From Firmicutes bacterium UBA2296 (GTDB lineage Bacteria > Bacillota > UBA994), in the NCBI GenBank assembly GCA_002345475.1, contig DDWC01000090.1:1-20538 (forward strand): 20,538 bases of DNA, given 5' to 3'. A program made the position numbers and the translations under genes. Positions 1 to 7,923 of this stretch are shown piece by piece. The notes beneath the pieces are model-generated. The model did no database searches, was not told where the DNA came from, and saw nothing but the letters and a program-made list of their open reading frames with translations. How positions within the stretch are numbered: the first letter of the stretch is position 1; every line of letters begins with the position of its first letter.

Positions 1-20
1 AAGTAAAGCAGTTGACATTG

Positions 21-57
21 AGAAGCTGCCGCCATTATCGGATGGCGGCTTCTTGTT
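21..57 (+). terminator. Hairpin just upstream of the mrp operon, possible terminator of an upstream gene
   Basis: GCCGCCA (30-36, approximately) pairs with TGGCGGC seven for seven across a short loop, and AGAA/TTCT can extend the stem past a small bulge. The 3' arm runs into TCTTGTTTTG, a moderately T-rich tail. This looks like a Rho-independent terminator for a gene lying left of the window. It ends only about 13 bases before the mrpE start codon, so any mrp transcript starting upstream would have to read through it. Confidence 0.5.
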
Positions 58-69
58 TTGGGGGTAACC

Positions 70-573
70 ATGAGAGCTGATTTGCGTCTCAAGTTGGGCT
101 GGACGGCGACTTTGTTTTTACTCTGGTTGATGTTTGCGCAATCCTTTCACTACCAGACGATACTGGTAGGGTTGGGAGTTGCGTTTCTTATCGCGAGCCT
201 GAACAGCGACTTGTTGCCGAGCCTGAGCTCTGACTTGCATGTCACGCATCGGACGATTGTACCGTGGGTACGGTACTTCGGCTATCTCGTGATTGAGATT
301 ATAAAGGCATCGATGCAGGTAGCCAGGCTGGCCTTCACCCGCGACTGTTGCGGCCATATGATCTCCGACTACGTAGAGCACGAAACGGTCCTGCGGGAGC
401 CCATGATGCGGGTGTTTTTAGCCAACAGCATCACACTGACTCCGGGCACACTCACCGTAGAGGCTCCGCTTACCGGCCCTCTCCTGGTGCACGTTCTTAC
501 CCACGAGGCGGCAGACGGTCTTAAGGATTGGACAATTGAAAGGCAGCTGGCTGCCATCGAAAGGAAAATCTGA
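70..573 (+). CDS. mrpE: Na+/H+ antiporter subunit E (MrpE/MnhE)
   Basis: This is a small membrane subunit of the Mrp multisubunit cation/proton antiporter. The 167-residue product has hydrophobic segments at about residues 9-45 and another near 75-95, followed by a soluble C-terminal part with the family's 'ANSITLTPGTLTVE' stretch, which is diagnostic of MnhE. I chose ATG 70 over the in-frame TTG at 58 because GGGGG at 59-63 sits seven bases before ATG 70, while nothing suitable precedes the TTG. Its length agrees with the usual 155-170 residues of the family. mrpF starts two bases after its stop, so the two genes are co-transcribed. In known Mrp complexes E is needed for assembly rather than for ion translocation itself. 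The assignment is secure from motif and context. Confidence 0.93.
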   Translation: MRADLRLKLGWTATLFLLWLMFAQSFHYQTILVGLGVAFLIASLNSDLLPSLSSDLHVTHRTIVPWVRYFGYLVIEIIKASMQVARLAFTRDCCGHMISDYVEHETVLREPMMRVFLANSITLTPGTLTVEAPLTGPLLVHVLTHEAADGLKDWTIERQLAAIERKI

Positions 574-575
574 AG

Positions 576-845
576 ATGGAACAATTTCCTCTGCTGCTCT
601 CAGCGCTGGTTCTTATCCTGCTGGTCTTTGCTTCCCTTTACCGGGCAGTGGTCGGTCCTACTCCCGGGGATCGCGTGATTGCCATCAACGTTATAGGCAC
701 CAAGACCGTCATTCTGCTCATCCTGATTGGCTACATTTTTGAAGAGGCTGGGTATTATACTGACGTAGCCATCGTATATACGCTGATTAGCTATCTTCTG
801 ACTATAGGTGTCGCCCGCTATATTGAGCGCGGCACAATCACCTAA
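576..845 (+). CDS. mrpF: Na+/H+ antiporter subunit F (MrpF/MnhF)
   Basis: The 89-residue protein has three predicted transmembrane helices (about residues 5-22, 35-53 and 62-80). It carries the family signature 'YRAVVGPTPGDRVIAINVIG' at about residues 23-42, where the GP..GDR loop is characteristic of MnhF/MbhB. The start is ATG 576, with AAGGA at 561-565 inside the end of mrpE, so translation is coupled. MrpF is a small accessory membrane subunit of the antiporter. Its size is typical, and the order E-F-G is the standard Mrp order, which supports the call. Confidence 0.93.
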   Translation: MEQFPLLLSALVLILLVFASLYRAVVGPTPGDRVIAINVIGTKTVILLILIGYIFEEAGYYTDVAIVYTLISYLLTIGVARYIERGTIT

Positions 846-860
846 GAGGGGGGAAGGCAT

Positions 861-1145
861 ATGATGTATATAGGCGCGCTTTTCATGTTCGCCGGCGTTT
901 TTTTCATACTCGCCGGTACGGTGGGGCTCTTGCGTTTCCCCGATGTGCTTTCGCGCATGCACGCGACCACCAAGTGTGATACGCTGGGTGCTGGACTGGT
1001 TCTCTTCGGTCTGATGCTGTTCCCGGGAACTTTCTATTTTCGTGTGAAGCTCTTGCTGGTAATCATCTTTCTGTGGATTACCAACACCACGGGGGCGCAT
1101 TACATGGCCCGTGCGATTTACCGCACATCGAAAGGTAGAGATTGA
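861..1145 (+). CDS. mrpG: Na+/H+ antiporter subunit G (MrpG/MnhG)
   Basis: The 94-residue product has three hydrophobic helices and the conserved 'RFPDVLSRMHATTKCDTLG' stretch at about residues 25-43, which identifies MnhG/MbhC. A very strong purine-rich site (GAGGGGGGAAGG, 847-858) precedes ATG 861; a second ATG at 864 is possible and would shorten the protein by one residue. The stop codon overlaps the next start as TGATG (1143-1147). G is a small structural subunit beside E and F in the membrane arm. Confidence 0.93.
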   Translation: MMYIGALFMFAGVFFILAGTVGLLRFPDVLSRMHATTKCDTLGAGLVLFGLMLFPGTFYFRVKLLLVIIFLWITNTTGAHYMARAIYRTSKGRD

Positions 1146-1387
1146 TGCTCGCCCTTATAAATCTTTTGCTGCTGCTCTTTCTCATCACCTGTGCCATTAT
1201 AGTAGCCCGCACCAGAGATCTTCTCAGTGCGGTAATTGTGTTTGGGGCCTACAGCATGGGTATGGCGATTATCTGGCAGCAGCTGCATTCACCAGACATC
1301 GCCATTACTGAAGCCGCTATTGGTGCCGGGGCAACGTCGTTGCTTTTTCTGGCTGCCATCAGCCGCACCAGGAGGTACGAAGAATGA
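1145..1387 (+). CDS. MbhD-like subunit (MrpA C-terminal domain part 1, DUF4040 type)
   Basis: This 80-residue, three-helix membrane protein resembles the MbhD/DUF4040 domain. The stretch 'RTRDLLSAVIVFGAYSMGMAIIW' followed by 'PDIAITEAAIGAGATSLLFL' matches the family, including the conserved acidic residue in the ITEA segment that sits on the proposed ion path in Mrp/Mbh structures. In most bacterial Mrp systems this domain is fused to the C-terminus of MrpA; here it is a free gene, as in Pyrococcus Mbh. The start is ATG 1145, sharing TGATG with mrpG, with AAAGGTAGAG upstream. The TTG at 1142 is also in frame but less well placed. The gene overlaps the next one by ATGA. Confidence 0.88.
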   Translation: MLALINLLLLLFLITCAIIVARTRDLLSAVIVFGAYSMGMAIIWQQLHSPDIAITEAAIGAGATSLLFLAAISRTRRYEE

Positions 1388-1662
1388 GAATTTTCCTGAG
1401 TACCGTGATTCTTCTGGCTATCAGTGCTTTGCTCATTTTCGCAGTGGCAGAAATGCCAGCCTTTGGCGAAGGAGCAGCGCTGGCTCACGAGGGCATAATG
1501 CCGAAGTTCGTCCGAGAGGCACAATTTGACACTGGCGCCAATAACGTTATTGCCGCCATTATTCTGGATTACAGGGCATACGACACTTTGGGTGAAGCCA
1601 CAGTGCTTTTTGTAGCAGTAGTGGCGGTTTCGGCAATGCTCACAAAGGGGCACATAAAATGA
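1384..1662 (+). CDS. MbhE-like subunit (MrpA C-terminal domain part 2)
   Basis: The 92-residue product has an N-terminal helix (about residues 2-22), an external loop ending 'REAQFDTGANNVIAAIILDYRAYDTLGEATVLF', and a final helix. The 'N.V.AIILDYR.YDTLGE' pattern is the hallmark of MbhE and the extreme C-terminus of MrpA, where the conserved Asp and Glu face the ion pathway. ATGA overlaps join it to the gene before (1384-1387) and to mrpB after (1659-1662), implying translational coupling. It is small because the big NuoL-like half of MrpA is not attached here. It acts in the antiporter membrane domain. Confidence 0.88.
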   Translation: MRIFLSTVILLAISALLIFAVAEMPAFGEGAALAHEGIMPKFVREAQFDTGANNVIAAIILDYRAYDTLGEATVLFVAVVAVSAMLTKGHIK

Positions 1663-2099
1663 CGGATATGGTGCTGGAAACTGTCGCTAGGATTATTATC
1701 CCCTTCATACAGCTGTTTGGCGCCTATGTGTTGATGCACGGCCATCTCACACCCGGCGGAGGCTTTTCCGGCGGGACGATTATTGGCGCCAGCCTGATTC
1801 TCTATAGCATGGTTTTTCGCTTCTCTCCCCGCAAACACCGCATCGAGCATGACACATCGCTGCTGTTTGAGGCAGGCGGTGCGATACTCTATATCCTGAT
1901 GGGCCTGCTGGGTATATTGTTCAGCAAGAGCTTCCTCACCAACAGGGGCATCTTCCCGCTGGGGGTTCCGGGTGAGCTGATAAGCGGCGGCATGATAGTG
2001 GTAATTACACTGGGCATTGGTATGAAGGTGGCTGGCACCGTCATCACACTCTTCCAGGAACTGCTGGAAGGCGGAGGTGAGCATCATGGCCATAATTGA
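1659..2099 (+). CDS. mrpB: Na+/H+ antiporter subunit B (MrpB/MnhB)
   Basis: The 146-residue membrane protein has four predicted helices. Its 'HGHLTPGGGFSGGTIIGAS' segment (about residues 26-44) is the signature of MnhB/MbhF. ATG 1659 overlaps the previous stop as ATGA. The 3' end overlaps mrpC by 14 bases, with the ribosome-binding site of mrpC inside it. MrpB is a membrane subunit needed for antiporter activity. Its length fits the family (about 140-150 residues). Confidence 0.93.
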   Translation: MTDMVLETVARIIIPFIQLFGAYVLMHGHLTPGGGFSGGTIIGASLILYSMVFRFSPRKHRIEHDTSLLFEAGGAILYILMGLLGILFSKSFLTNRGIFPLGVPGELISGGMIVVITLGIGMKVAGTVITLFQELLEGGGEHHGHN

Positions 2100-2457
2100 G
2101 AAGCTCTCCACAAACCTCTACTATCTGGTAGCCATAATACTCTTCATTATCGGCTTTCACACTATGCTTACGCATAACAACCTGATTAAGAAAATCATGG
2201 GTATGAACATTATGGATACGTCTCTGTTTTTGTTTTTTGTCTCTATAGGCTACAGGCGAGGTGGCATTGCTCCGATCATCAAAGAAGGAATAGTTGAGTA
2301 CGTAAACCCGGTGCCTTCAGCCCTGATTCTGACAGGGATAGTCATCTCCCTGAGTTTCACGGCCTTTGCTCTGGGTCTGGTTATCTTGCTGTACAAACAC
2401 TACGGGACGTTGGATGCGGACAAAATTATCGCTATGCGCAGCCGGGAGATTGGATAA
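2086..2457 (+). CDS. mrpC: Na+/H+ antiporter subunit C (MrpC/MnhC, NuoK-like)
   Basis: This 123-residue protein is homologous to the complex I subunit NuoK and has three helices. Motifs are 'GFHTMLTHNNLIKKIMGMNIM' near residues 22-42 and 'PVPSALILTGIVISLSFTAF' near 77-96, typical of MnhC/MbhG. I placed the start at ATG 2086 rather than the in-frame GTG 2077, because a perfect GGAGGTGA (2073-2080) lies five bases before ATG 2086 and would overlap the GTG. It overlaps mrpB by 14 bases. Mrp-type C subunits take part in the antiporter module next to D. Confidence 0.92.
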   Translation: MAIIEKLSTNLYYLVAIILFIIGFHTMLTHNNLIKKIMGMNIMDTSLFLFFVSIGYRRGGIAPIIKEGIVEYVNPVPSALILTGIVISLSFTAFALGLVILLYKHYGTLDADKIIAMRSREIG

Positions 2458-2458
2458 A

Positions 2459-3919
2459 GTGGTACATGCACCGGTACTTATCGTTGTAACGCTGCTACTC
2501 GCCGCCTTTATCGTTCCCTTGCTCTACAGGAAGCTACCAGTGGCTCAGGTGGTCTTTTTACTGGGTATCGTAATCTCGTCCATATTCAGCATCCGGATGG
2601 CTTTTCTTGTGCTGCGCGAGGGCACGCTGACCTACTACCTCGGTGGTTGGCTACCCCCATATGGTATCGAGGTGGTGGCCGATGCCTTTGGTGCCTATGC
2701 CAGCCTGGTACTGGCCTTGATCTCGTTGCCCATTTCTTATTTTGTGGTCTTTGCACCAAAGGAAGTTAATACGCCTGCCCGATACATGGCCCTGATTCTG
2801 CTGCTCATGGCCGCTATGCAGGGTATGGTTCTGGCCGGAGACCTCTTCAACCTGTTTGTCTTTATCGAAATCTGTTCGTTGTCGGCGATTGCCATCATCG
2901 CGGTAAAAGGGACGCGGGACAGTATCGAAGCCAGCTTCCGCTATCTCGTTCTCAGTGCGCTTGGGTCTGGCGGAATTCTCTTCGCGATTGCCTTAATCTT
3001 CATGATAACCGGGCATCTCAATATGGGTTATGTCCGTGAGAGTCTGGCCGTTACTGCGTCACTGTATCCGCTTAACATTCTTACCGCACTGGCGTTCATA
3101 TTCGTCGGGTTTTCTGTAAAGGCGGCCATATTCCCCTTACACGTGTGGTTGCCAGAGGCTCATTCCAATGCGCCCACCGCGTCGAGTGCCCTGTTGTCAG
3201 GGCTGGTAGTTAAAGCTTACCTTGTGGCCTTCATTCGTATTATGTATATGGTGATTGGCACCGAGTTGTTTGTGGCTTTGCCATTGCGGCCTATTCTTCT
3301 CATTCTGGCCGCATGTGCCATGCTGGTCGGCTCCACCTTTGCCATCGTACAGAACAACATCAAGCGTATGCTGGCGTATTCCACAGTCGCTCAGATGGGG
3401 TACATCGTGCTGGGCCTGGGATTGTTCAGCCAGAGGGCGTTGGAGGGCAGTATTCTGCATATCCTCAACCATGCCATAACCAAGTCGTTGCTCTTTCTGG
3501 CAGCGGGGGTTATCATTAAGCAGACTGGCACAAACCGGCTTTCTGACCTCAAGGGCATGGGGCGCAAGATGCCCTTCACCTTTGCAGCCTTCACGGTTGG
3601 CTCGTTATCCATGGTCGGTATCCCTGGGTTTGCTGGGTTCGTGTCCAAGCTCTACCTCGCCCTGGGGGCACTGGATATAGGGCAGATCATCTTTGCTGCG
3701 CTGATACTTGTCAGCAGCCTGCTCAACGCCACGTACTATTTCCCCATCGTCGTTAACGCCTTTTTCGGCCAAACTGAAGCCACCCACCAGGGAAGTGACC
3801 CCAGGAAGTCTGTTATGGCTCCTCTGGCGGTTTTCGCTTTGGCCGTTGTATTCATGGGGCTGTTCCCCTCAGTTGTTATGCCTCTGGTGAGGCAGGCGGC
3901 GGGATTGCTACAACCATGA
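2459..3919 (+). CDS. mrpD: Na+/H+ antiporter subunit D, first antiporter-like copy (MrpD/MnhD)
   Basis: This is a polytopic membrane protein of about 486 residues in the NuoL/M/N (proton-conducting) family. It carries the hallmark transmembrane-5 glutamate in 'FIEICSLSA' (E137 with this start), the lysine of 'FSVKAAIFPLHVWLPEAH' (K221), and the 'AYSTVAQMGYIVLGLGL' and 'ILNHAITKSLLFLAAG' stretches, all needed for proton translocation in homologues. The open frame extends upstream to 2366 inside mrpC, but homology starts at 'HAPVLIVV'. GTG 2459, one base after the mrpC stop, with GGGAG at about 2444-2448, is my preferred start; TTG 2450 is the alternative. It is the first of three consecutive paralogues. 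A 33-base gap separates it from the next. Confidence 0.92.
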   Translation: MVHAPVLIVVTLLLAAFIVPLLYRKLPVAQVVFLLGIVISSIFSIRMAFLVLREGTLTYYLGGWLPPYGIEVVADAFGAYASLVLALISLPISYFVVFAPKEVNTPARYMALILLLMAAMQGMVLAGDLFNLFVFIEICSLSAIAIIAVKGTRDSIEASFRYLVLSALGSGGILFAIALIFMITGHLNMGYVRESLAVTASLYPLNILTALAFIFVGFSVKAAIFPLHVWLPEAHSNAPTASSALLSGLVVKAYLVAFIRIMYMVIGTELFVALPLRPILLILAACAMLVGSTFAIVQNNIKRMLAYSTVAQMGYIVLGLGLFSQRALEGSILHILNHAITKSLLFLAAGVIIKQTGTNRLSDLKGMGRKMPFTFAAFTVGSLSMVGIPGFAGFVSKLYLALGALDIGQIIFAALILVSSLLNATYYFPIVVNAFFGQTEATHQGSDPRKSVMAPLAVFALAVVFMGLFPSVVMPLVRQAAGLLQP

Positions 3920-3952
3920 AGATCACAGCACTAGATTAGGGAGGTCCTGCCG

Positions 3953-5425
3953 GTGGATCGGTTCTTAAACCCCATGGCCTTAGCCGTTTTCTTGCCTCTG
4001 CTGCTTGCGGTGGCAATCTACATTCTGGAACAGCGTTCCTGGCGTATTCGCAACGGCCTGGCCGTAGCCTCAGCCGGGATATCTTTCATTCTGTTGGCCA
4101 CATACCTTGGAGACGTAAGGTCAGGCGCAGTAATTGTGCTGGAACTGCCCAATGTCCTGCCCCCGCTGGGGTTGTCTTTCCGATTGGACTATCTCAGTAT
4201 GCTGGGTGGTCTGGTGGTTACGGGTGTATGGTTCCTGGTAAGTGTGTACGCCACGGAATATATGATTAAAGAGCATGCTAAGAAGCGGTTTTATCCCTTT
4301 CTGGTGCTTACTCTGGCGGGTGCGGTGGGCGTAATGCTCAGCGCTGATTTGTTTACTTTCTTTCTGTTTTTCGAATTGATGTCCCTTTCGGCCTATGTTC
4401 TGGTGGTGCACGAGGAATCCCCAGAGGCTATGCGCGCCGGCTACAAGTATCTGATCATGACAATTATCGGTGGCCTGGCTCTGTTTTTCTCTATCATTGC
4501 TGTGTATGAGATGTCAGGTTCCGTGGCCTTCGTGCCCGGCGGATATCTCACCCAGGGAGGCCTTCTGGCCAACCTGGCATTTATCGGATTTCTGGTCGGT
4601 TTTGGCATCAAAGCAGGTATTGTGCCCTTTCATGTATGGCTGCCGGAAGCTCATCCAGTCGCTCCTTCACCTGCTAGCGCGTTATTGTCCGGAGTTATGC
4701 TGAAAACCGGCGTTATAGGACTGATACGCGTTACTCATCAGGTATTTACTATAGACCTGGTGCGCAACAGCAATTGGAACACGGTCATGCTGGTATTCGC
4801 TTCGGTCACCATAGTGCTTGGTTCGGCAGTGGCTATCACGGAAGACGACATCAAACGCAGACTGGCCTATTCCAGCATCGGCCAGATGGGATATATACTA
4901 CTGGGTATCGGACTCCTGCAGGAGAGGGCAATGGTTGGGGCTATATTCCACATTTTCGCTCATGCCGTCATGAAGTCGGCTCTCTTTCTTACCGCAGGCG
5001 CCGTGATCTACCGCAAGGGTAAACGCAGTGTCAAGGATTGGGGCGGCATAGGCCGGGAGATGTTCCCCACCATGGTCGTTTTCACCATTGCCGCATTGTC
5101 AATGATTGGTATACCTCCGCTGATAGGCTTTGTATCCAAGTGGGAACTCAGCCTTGGGGCGCTGGACAACCGCGGCTACGCCTTTGTCGGGTTATTGCTG
5201 CTAAGCTCGTTAATGAACTTCGTCTACTATTTCCCAATTATCCAGAACGCGTTTTTTGGCAACCGCAAACATGGAGAGAAGGCACTTAACATAGAAGCAG
5301 CACCGGCAATGCTTGTTCCCATGATTGTTCTCGCCTGTTTCATTGTGTTTACGGCTCTGGTGCCCGGAAATTTTGCCCTGGATCTGGCCCGTAAGGCCGC
5401 GGCACAGTTATTCCTGTATAAGTAG
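3953..5425 (+). CDS. Second MrpD/MrpA-type proton-translocating antiporter subunit
   Basis: This 490-residue polytopic protein belongs to the NuoL/M/N family and is clearly paralogous to its two neighbours. The key acidic residue is E141 in 'FFELMSLSAYVLVVHEE', the key lysine is K220 in 'GFGIKAGIVPFHVWLPEAH', and 'AYSSIGQMGYILLGIGL' and 'IFAHAVMKSALFLTAG' follow. It starts with GTG 3953 behind AGGGAGGT (3938-3945). It likely supplies one of the antiporter channels that the N-terminal half of MrpA and MrpD provide in canonical Mrp. Whether it is orthologous to MrpA or an extra MrpD cannot be decided by eye. It ends 14 bases before the third copy. Confidence 0.9.
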   Translation: MDRFLNPMALAVFLPLLLAVAIYILEQRSWRIRNGLAVASAGISFILLATYLGDVRSGAVIVLELPNVLPPLGLSFRLDYLSMLGGLVVTGVWFLVSVYATEYMIKEHAKKRFYPFLVLTLAGAVGVMLSADLFTFFLFFELMSLSAYVLVVHEESPEAMRAGYKYLIMTIIGGLALFFSIIAVYEMSGSVAFVPGGYLTQGGLLANLAFIGFLVGFGIKAGIVPFHVWLPEAHPVAPSPASALLSGVMLKTGVIGLIRVTHQVFTIDLVRNSNWNTVMLVFASVTIVLGSAVAITEDDIKRRLAYSSIGQMGYILLGIGLLQERAMVGAIFHIFAHAVMKSALFLTAGAVIYRKGKRSVKDWGGIGREMFPTMVVFTIAALSMIGIPPLIGFVSKWELSLGALDNRGYAFVGLLLLSSLMNFVYYFPIIQNAFFGNRKHGEKALNIEAAPAMLVPMIVLACFIVFTALVPGNFALDLARKAAAQLFLYK

Positions 5426-5439
5426 CAAGGGAGGATCCC

Positions 5440-7908
5440 ATGACCTGGCAAGGCGTAATGCTTCTCGCCCCCGTAATATTCCCCGCTCTGGGCGGTATAA
5501 TGATTGGTATCTTCCGCAACTCGTGCCAAAAGGTCCGTAACAGCATCGCACTGGTGTCATCTACTCTGGCACTTTTGTCTGCCGCTTCGGTCTTTGTACT
5601 TTGGCTCAATGGGGCGGTTCTTAGCCATACCTACCTCGGGCTGCTGGGGCAGGGACTATCTTTCGCCAGCACCGGTCTGGGTTCCGGAATCGCCCTCATA
5701 GCCGCCTTCGTCTGGCTACTGGCGGTAGTCTTTGCTGTCGCGTATATGGAACATGAACATTCGCCGAGCCGCTTCTTTGCCTTCCTGCTCATCAGCCAGG
5801 CCGGCTGCCTTGGAGTTTTCCTTTCCGGCGACTACTTCACATTGTTCCTTTTCTTTGAGGTTATGACATTTGCAGCGTATCCGCTGATTATTCACAACGA
5901 AGACAGGTCCGCTATGTCGGCGGGCAATCTGTACCTGTACCTTTCCGTCGCGGGAGGTCTGGTATTGCTTTTTGGCATCATTGCCCTGGTATGGATGAGT
6001 GGCACCGCACAAATTGTACCTGTGTTGGAGAAATTTGTGCAAAATCCTGTTTTGCTCTACTGGGTGGCCGGCACGTTCATCGTGGGCTTTGGTGTCAAAG
6101 CGGGCCTGGTTCCCTTGCACGTGTGGCTGCCCCAGGCGCACCCCGTGGCCCCGTCGCCCGCCAGTGCTCTCCTTTCCGGAATCATGATTAAGACCGGCGC
6201 CTATGGAATAATGCGTTTTCTGACTGTGACTTTGACCTCGGGTGCCGGTGCCGAGGCTGTGGCGCCCATAGTCAAAATCCCGCAAACGATTGGCCTGGTC
6301 CTGGCGGTGGTAGCCATTATCACTATGCTGGCCGGCGCAGTCATGGCTTTGATGCAGACCAGCATGAAGAAGATACTGGCGTACTCCAGTGTGAGCCAGA
6401 TGGGTTACATCATCCTGCCGCTCGGACTGGCCGTCTATCTTGGCAAGGGTCTAGGCGGTCTGGCTTACGTCGGAAGCGTTTTCCATTTGTTTAACCATGC
6501 CATATTCAAGTCTGGCCTTTTTATGATGTTCGGCGCGGTTTATCTCTTGACTCACACTCTTGACTTTGAAAAGCTTGGCGGTATGCGCAAGATCCTGCCC
6601 TTCACCGCAGCGGTCGCCCTGATTGGCAGTTTGGCAGTTCTTGGTATGCCCGGTTTTAGCGGCTTTGCCAGTAAGACTCTCATCCACGACGCTCTTCTTG
6701 AAGGGGCACATGAGACGCATCAGTTGTGGATAGAGATTGCCGAGAAGATGTTTGTGCTGGGTAGTGCCCTTACGGCAGCCTATTTTATCAAACTCTATTC
6801 CCGCGTGTTCCTTGGCCAGTTCAAGGGTAAACACACACCGTCTGGCCGCGAACACGTACTTGTCCGGGGTGTTACCGGAATCTACGCCGCGGCAATACTT
6901 GTGGTAGGGGCTTTCCCCTACTGGTTCACGAAATTCATTGGCCGAGTCAGCGCGGAGGGAGTTCCCTGGCTGGAATACCATTTGATGGAGCATCTTGACC
7001 ACATTCATTTTTGGGATGTTCACGCCTATTGGGGTGTAATAATGCCGGCCCTGTTAGGTATTGGCATCTTTTTTCTCACCGAGAGATTTCACTATGAGGA
7101 CTGGAAGCCACCTGTCTGGCTGTCTGTGGAGTATCTCGTTTACCGCCCCATAAGCCAGGGTTTTCTTTACATTTGCTCGCGCTACGTGTGCGGCATTGAA
7201 GGCGGCATTGCCGACGTCTATGAAACCAGCAGTACGGTTTCCGGTAGCCTTATCCGCCGCGTAAGGCGGATAGACTCCATGATAGATGACGGCTATGATC
7301 AGGGCAGCCAGGTTTCAACTCAGCTAATTAAGCGTGTGCGACAGATAGACGACATGATAGACGACGGCTATGATCAGGGCGGTCAGGTATCTGACGGTCT
7401 GATACGTCGCGTGCGCAAGATCGATGATATGATCAGTGACGGTTATGAGCAGGGTCAGGACGCTTCCAGTCAGTTAATCGATCGGGCTCGGCGCGCCTCC
7501 GGGGAAGAAGGATCGGATGACAGGCAAAATGGTTCGGCCGCTGTGGACATAGCCCGTGCCATGAAAGAGGTTGAAGACCTCTTTGAGAAGGACCAGGAAC
7601 CCTCTAGCTTCAGCTCGCGCAGGTTAATCAGAAAGATCCGTAACGGCAAGGCTGTGTTGCCAGAGGCAGAGGAACCTCTGCCGGAGGAAGTGACGTTACA
7701 CAGTCCTGTGCCTGACCGAAGCGACCAGCTGGTGCAGGCCCGGGACGAAAACCGTGATCAGGCTGAGCAGGGGGAATCTGAAAAGGCCAGGCCAGCCATG
7801 GATCAGACCTGGTGCCCGCAAAATATAACCCTGGGTTCGCTGATCCTCGCGGTGGTGTTGATGGTTATCCTCTTCATCCTGTACTTCTTCGGCGGTGCTG
7901 CACTGTAG
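5440..7908 (+). CDS. Third antiporter-like subunit with repeat-containing C-terminal tail and terminal membrane anchor
   Basis: The 822-residue product is about 330 residues longer than its paralogues. Residues 1 to about 550 are a NuoL/M/N-type channel domain with the TM5 glutamate E140 ('FFEVMTFAAYPLIIHNE'), K220 ('GFGVKAGLVPLHVWLPQAH') and 'AYSSVSQMGYIILPLGL'. Residues 597-696 hold four copies of a 25-residue unit (consensus S-x-V-S-x-x-L-I-R-R-V-R-x-I-D-D-M-I-D-D-G-Y-D-Q-G), the last degenerate, and a weak fifth copy lies near 722-736. A charged, probably disordered stretch follows (about 697-790), then one hydrophobic helix at about 798-818. ATG 5440 has GGGAGGATCC upstream (5429-5438). 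The channel domain is a confident call; the tail is unknown to me. It may replace MrpA, whose C-terminal domains are encoded separately upstream. Confidence 0.88.
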   Translation: MTWQGVMLLAPVIFPALGGIMIGIFRNSCQKVRNSIALVSSTLALLSAASVFVLWLNGAVLSHTYLGLLGQGLSFASTGLGSGIALIAAFVWLLAVVFAVAYMEHEHSPSRFFAFLLISQAGCLGVFLSGDYFTLFLFFEVMTFAAYPLIIHNEDRSAMSAGNLYLYLSVAGGLVLLFGIIALVWMSGTAQIVPVLEKFVQNPVLLYWVAGTFIVGFGVKAGLVPLHVWLPQAHPVAPSPASALLSGIMIKTGAYGIMRFLTVTLTSGAGAEAVAPIVKIPQTIGLVLAVVAIITMLAGAVMALMQTSMKKILAYSSVSQMGYIILPLGLAVYLGKGLGGLAYVGSVFHLFNHAIFKSGLFMMFGAVYLLTHTLDFEKLGGMRKILPFTAAVALIGSLAVLGMPGFSGFASKTLIHDALLEGAHETHQLWIEIAEKMFVLGSALTAAYFIKLYSRVFLGQFKGKHTPSGREHVLVRGVTGIYAAAILVVGAFPYWFTKFIGRVSAEGVPWLEYHLMEHLDHIHFWDVHAYWGVIMPALLGIGIFFLTERFHYEDWKPPVWLSVEYLVYRPISQGFLYICSRYVCGIEGGIADVYETSSTVSGSLIRRVRRIDSMIDDGYDQGSQVSTQLIKRVRQIDDMIDDGYDQGGQVSDGLIRRVRKIDDMISDGYEQGQDASSQLIDRARRASGEEGSDDRQNGSAAVDIARAMKEVEDLFEKDQEPSSFSSRRLIRKIRNGKAVLPEAEEPLPEEVTLHSPVPDRSDQLVQARDENRDQAEQGESEKARPAMDQTWCPQNITLGSLILAVVLMVILFILYFFGGAAL
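7228..7527 (+). repeat. Four tandem 75-bp coding repeats (25 residues each)
   Basis: Units start at 7228, 7303, 7378 and 7453, in frame within the third antiporter subunit. The first three share the core 'LIRRVRxID.MIDDGYDQG'; the fourth keeps 'SSQLIDRARR' and then diverges. Units 1 and 2 are nearly identical at the DNA level over the segment encoding DDGYDQ, whereas other parts differ at synonymous and non-synonymous sites, pointing to duplication followed by divergence. Each unit combines a basic amphipathic segment with an acidic, glycine-containing turn. Confidence 0.9.
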
Positions 7909-7923
7909 GAAGGGGTGTTAATC

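Noticed and set aside
5716..6285. A 189-codon open frame on the - strand
   Set aside because: It lies wholly opposite the conserved antiporter domain, has biased low-complexity composition and no homology-like motifs; it is a shadow of the + strand gene.
70..7908. The cluster as a complex I (Nuo) or hydrogenase (Mbh/Ech) operon
   Set aside because: MnhE, F, G and B signatures are specific to Mrp/Mbh antiporter modules, and no NiFe-hydrogenase, Fe-S or NADH-binding subunits occur in the window.
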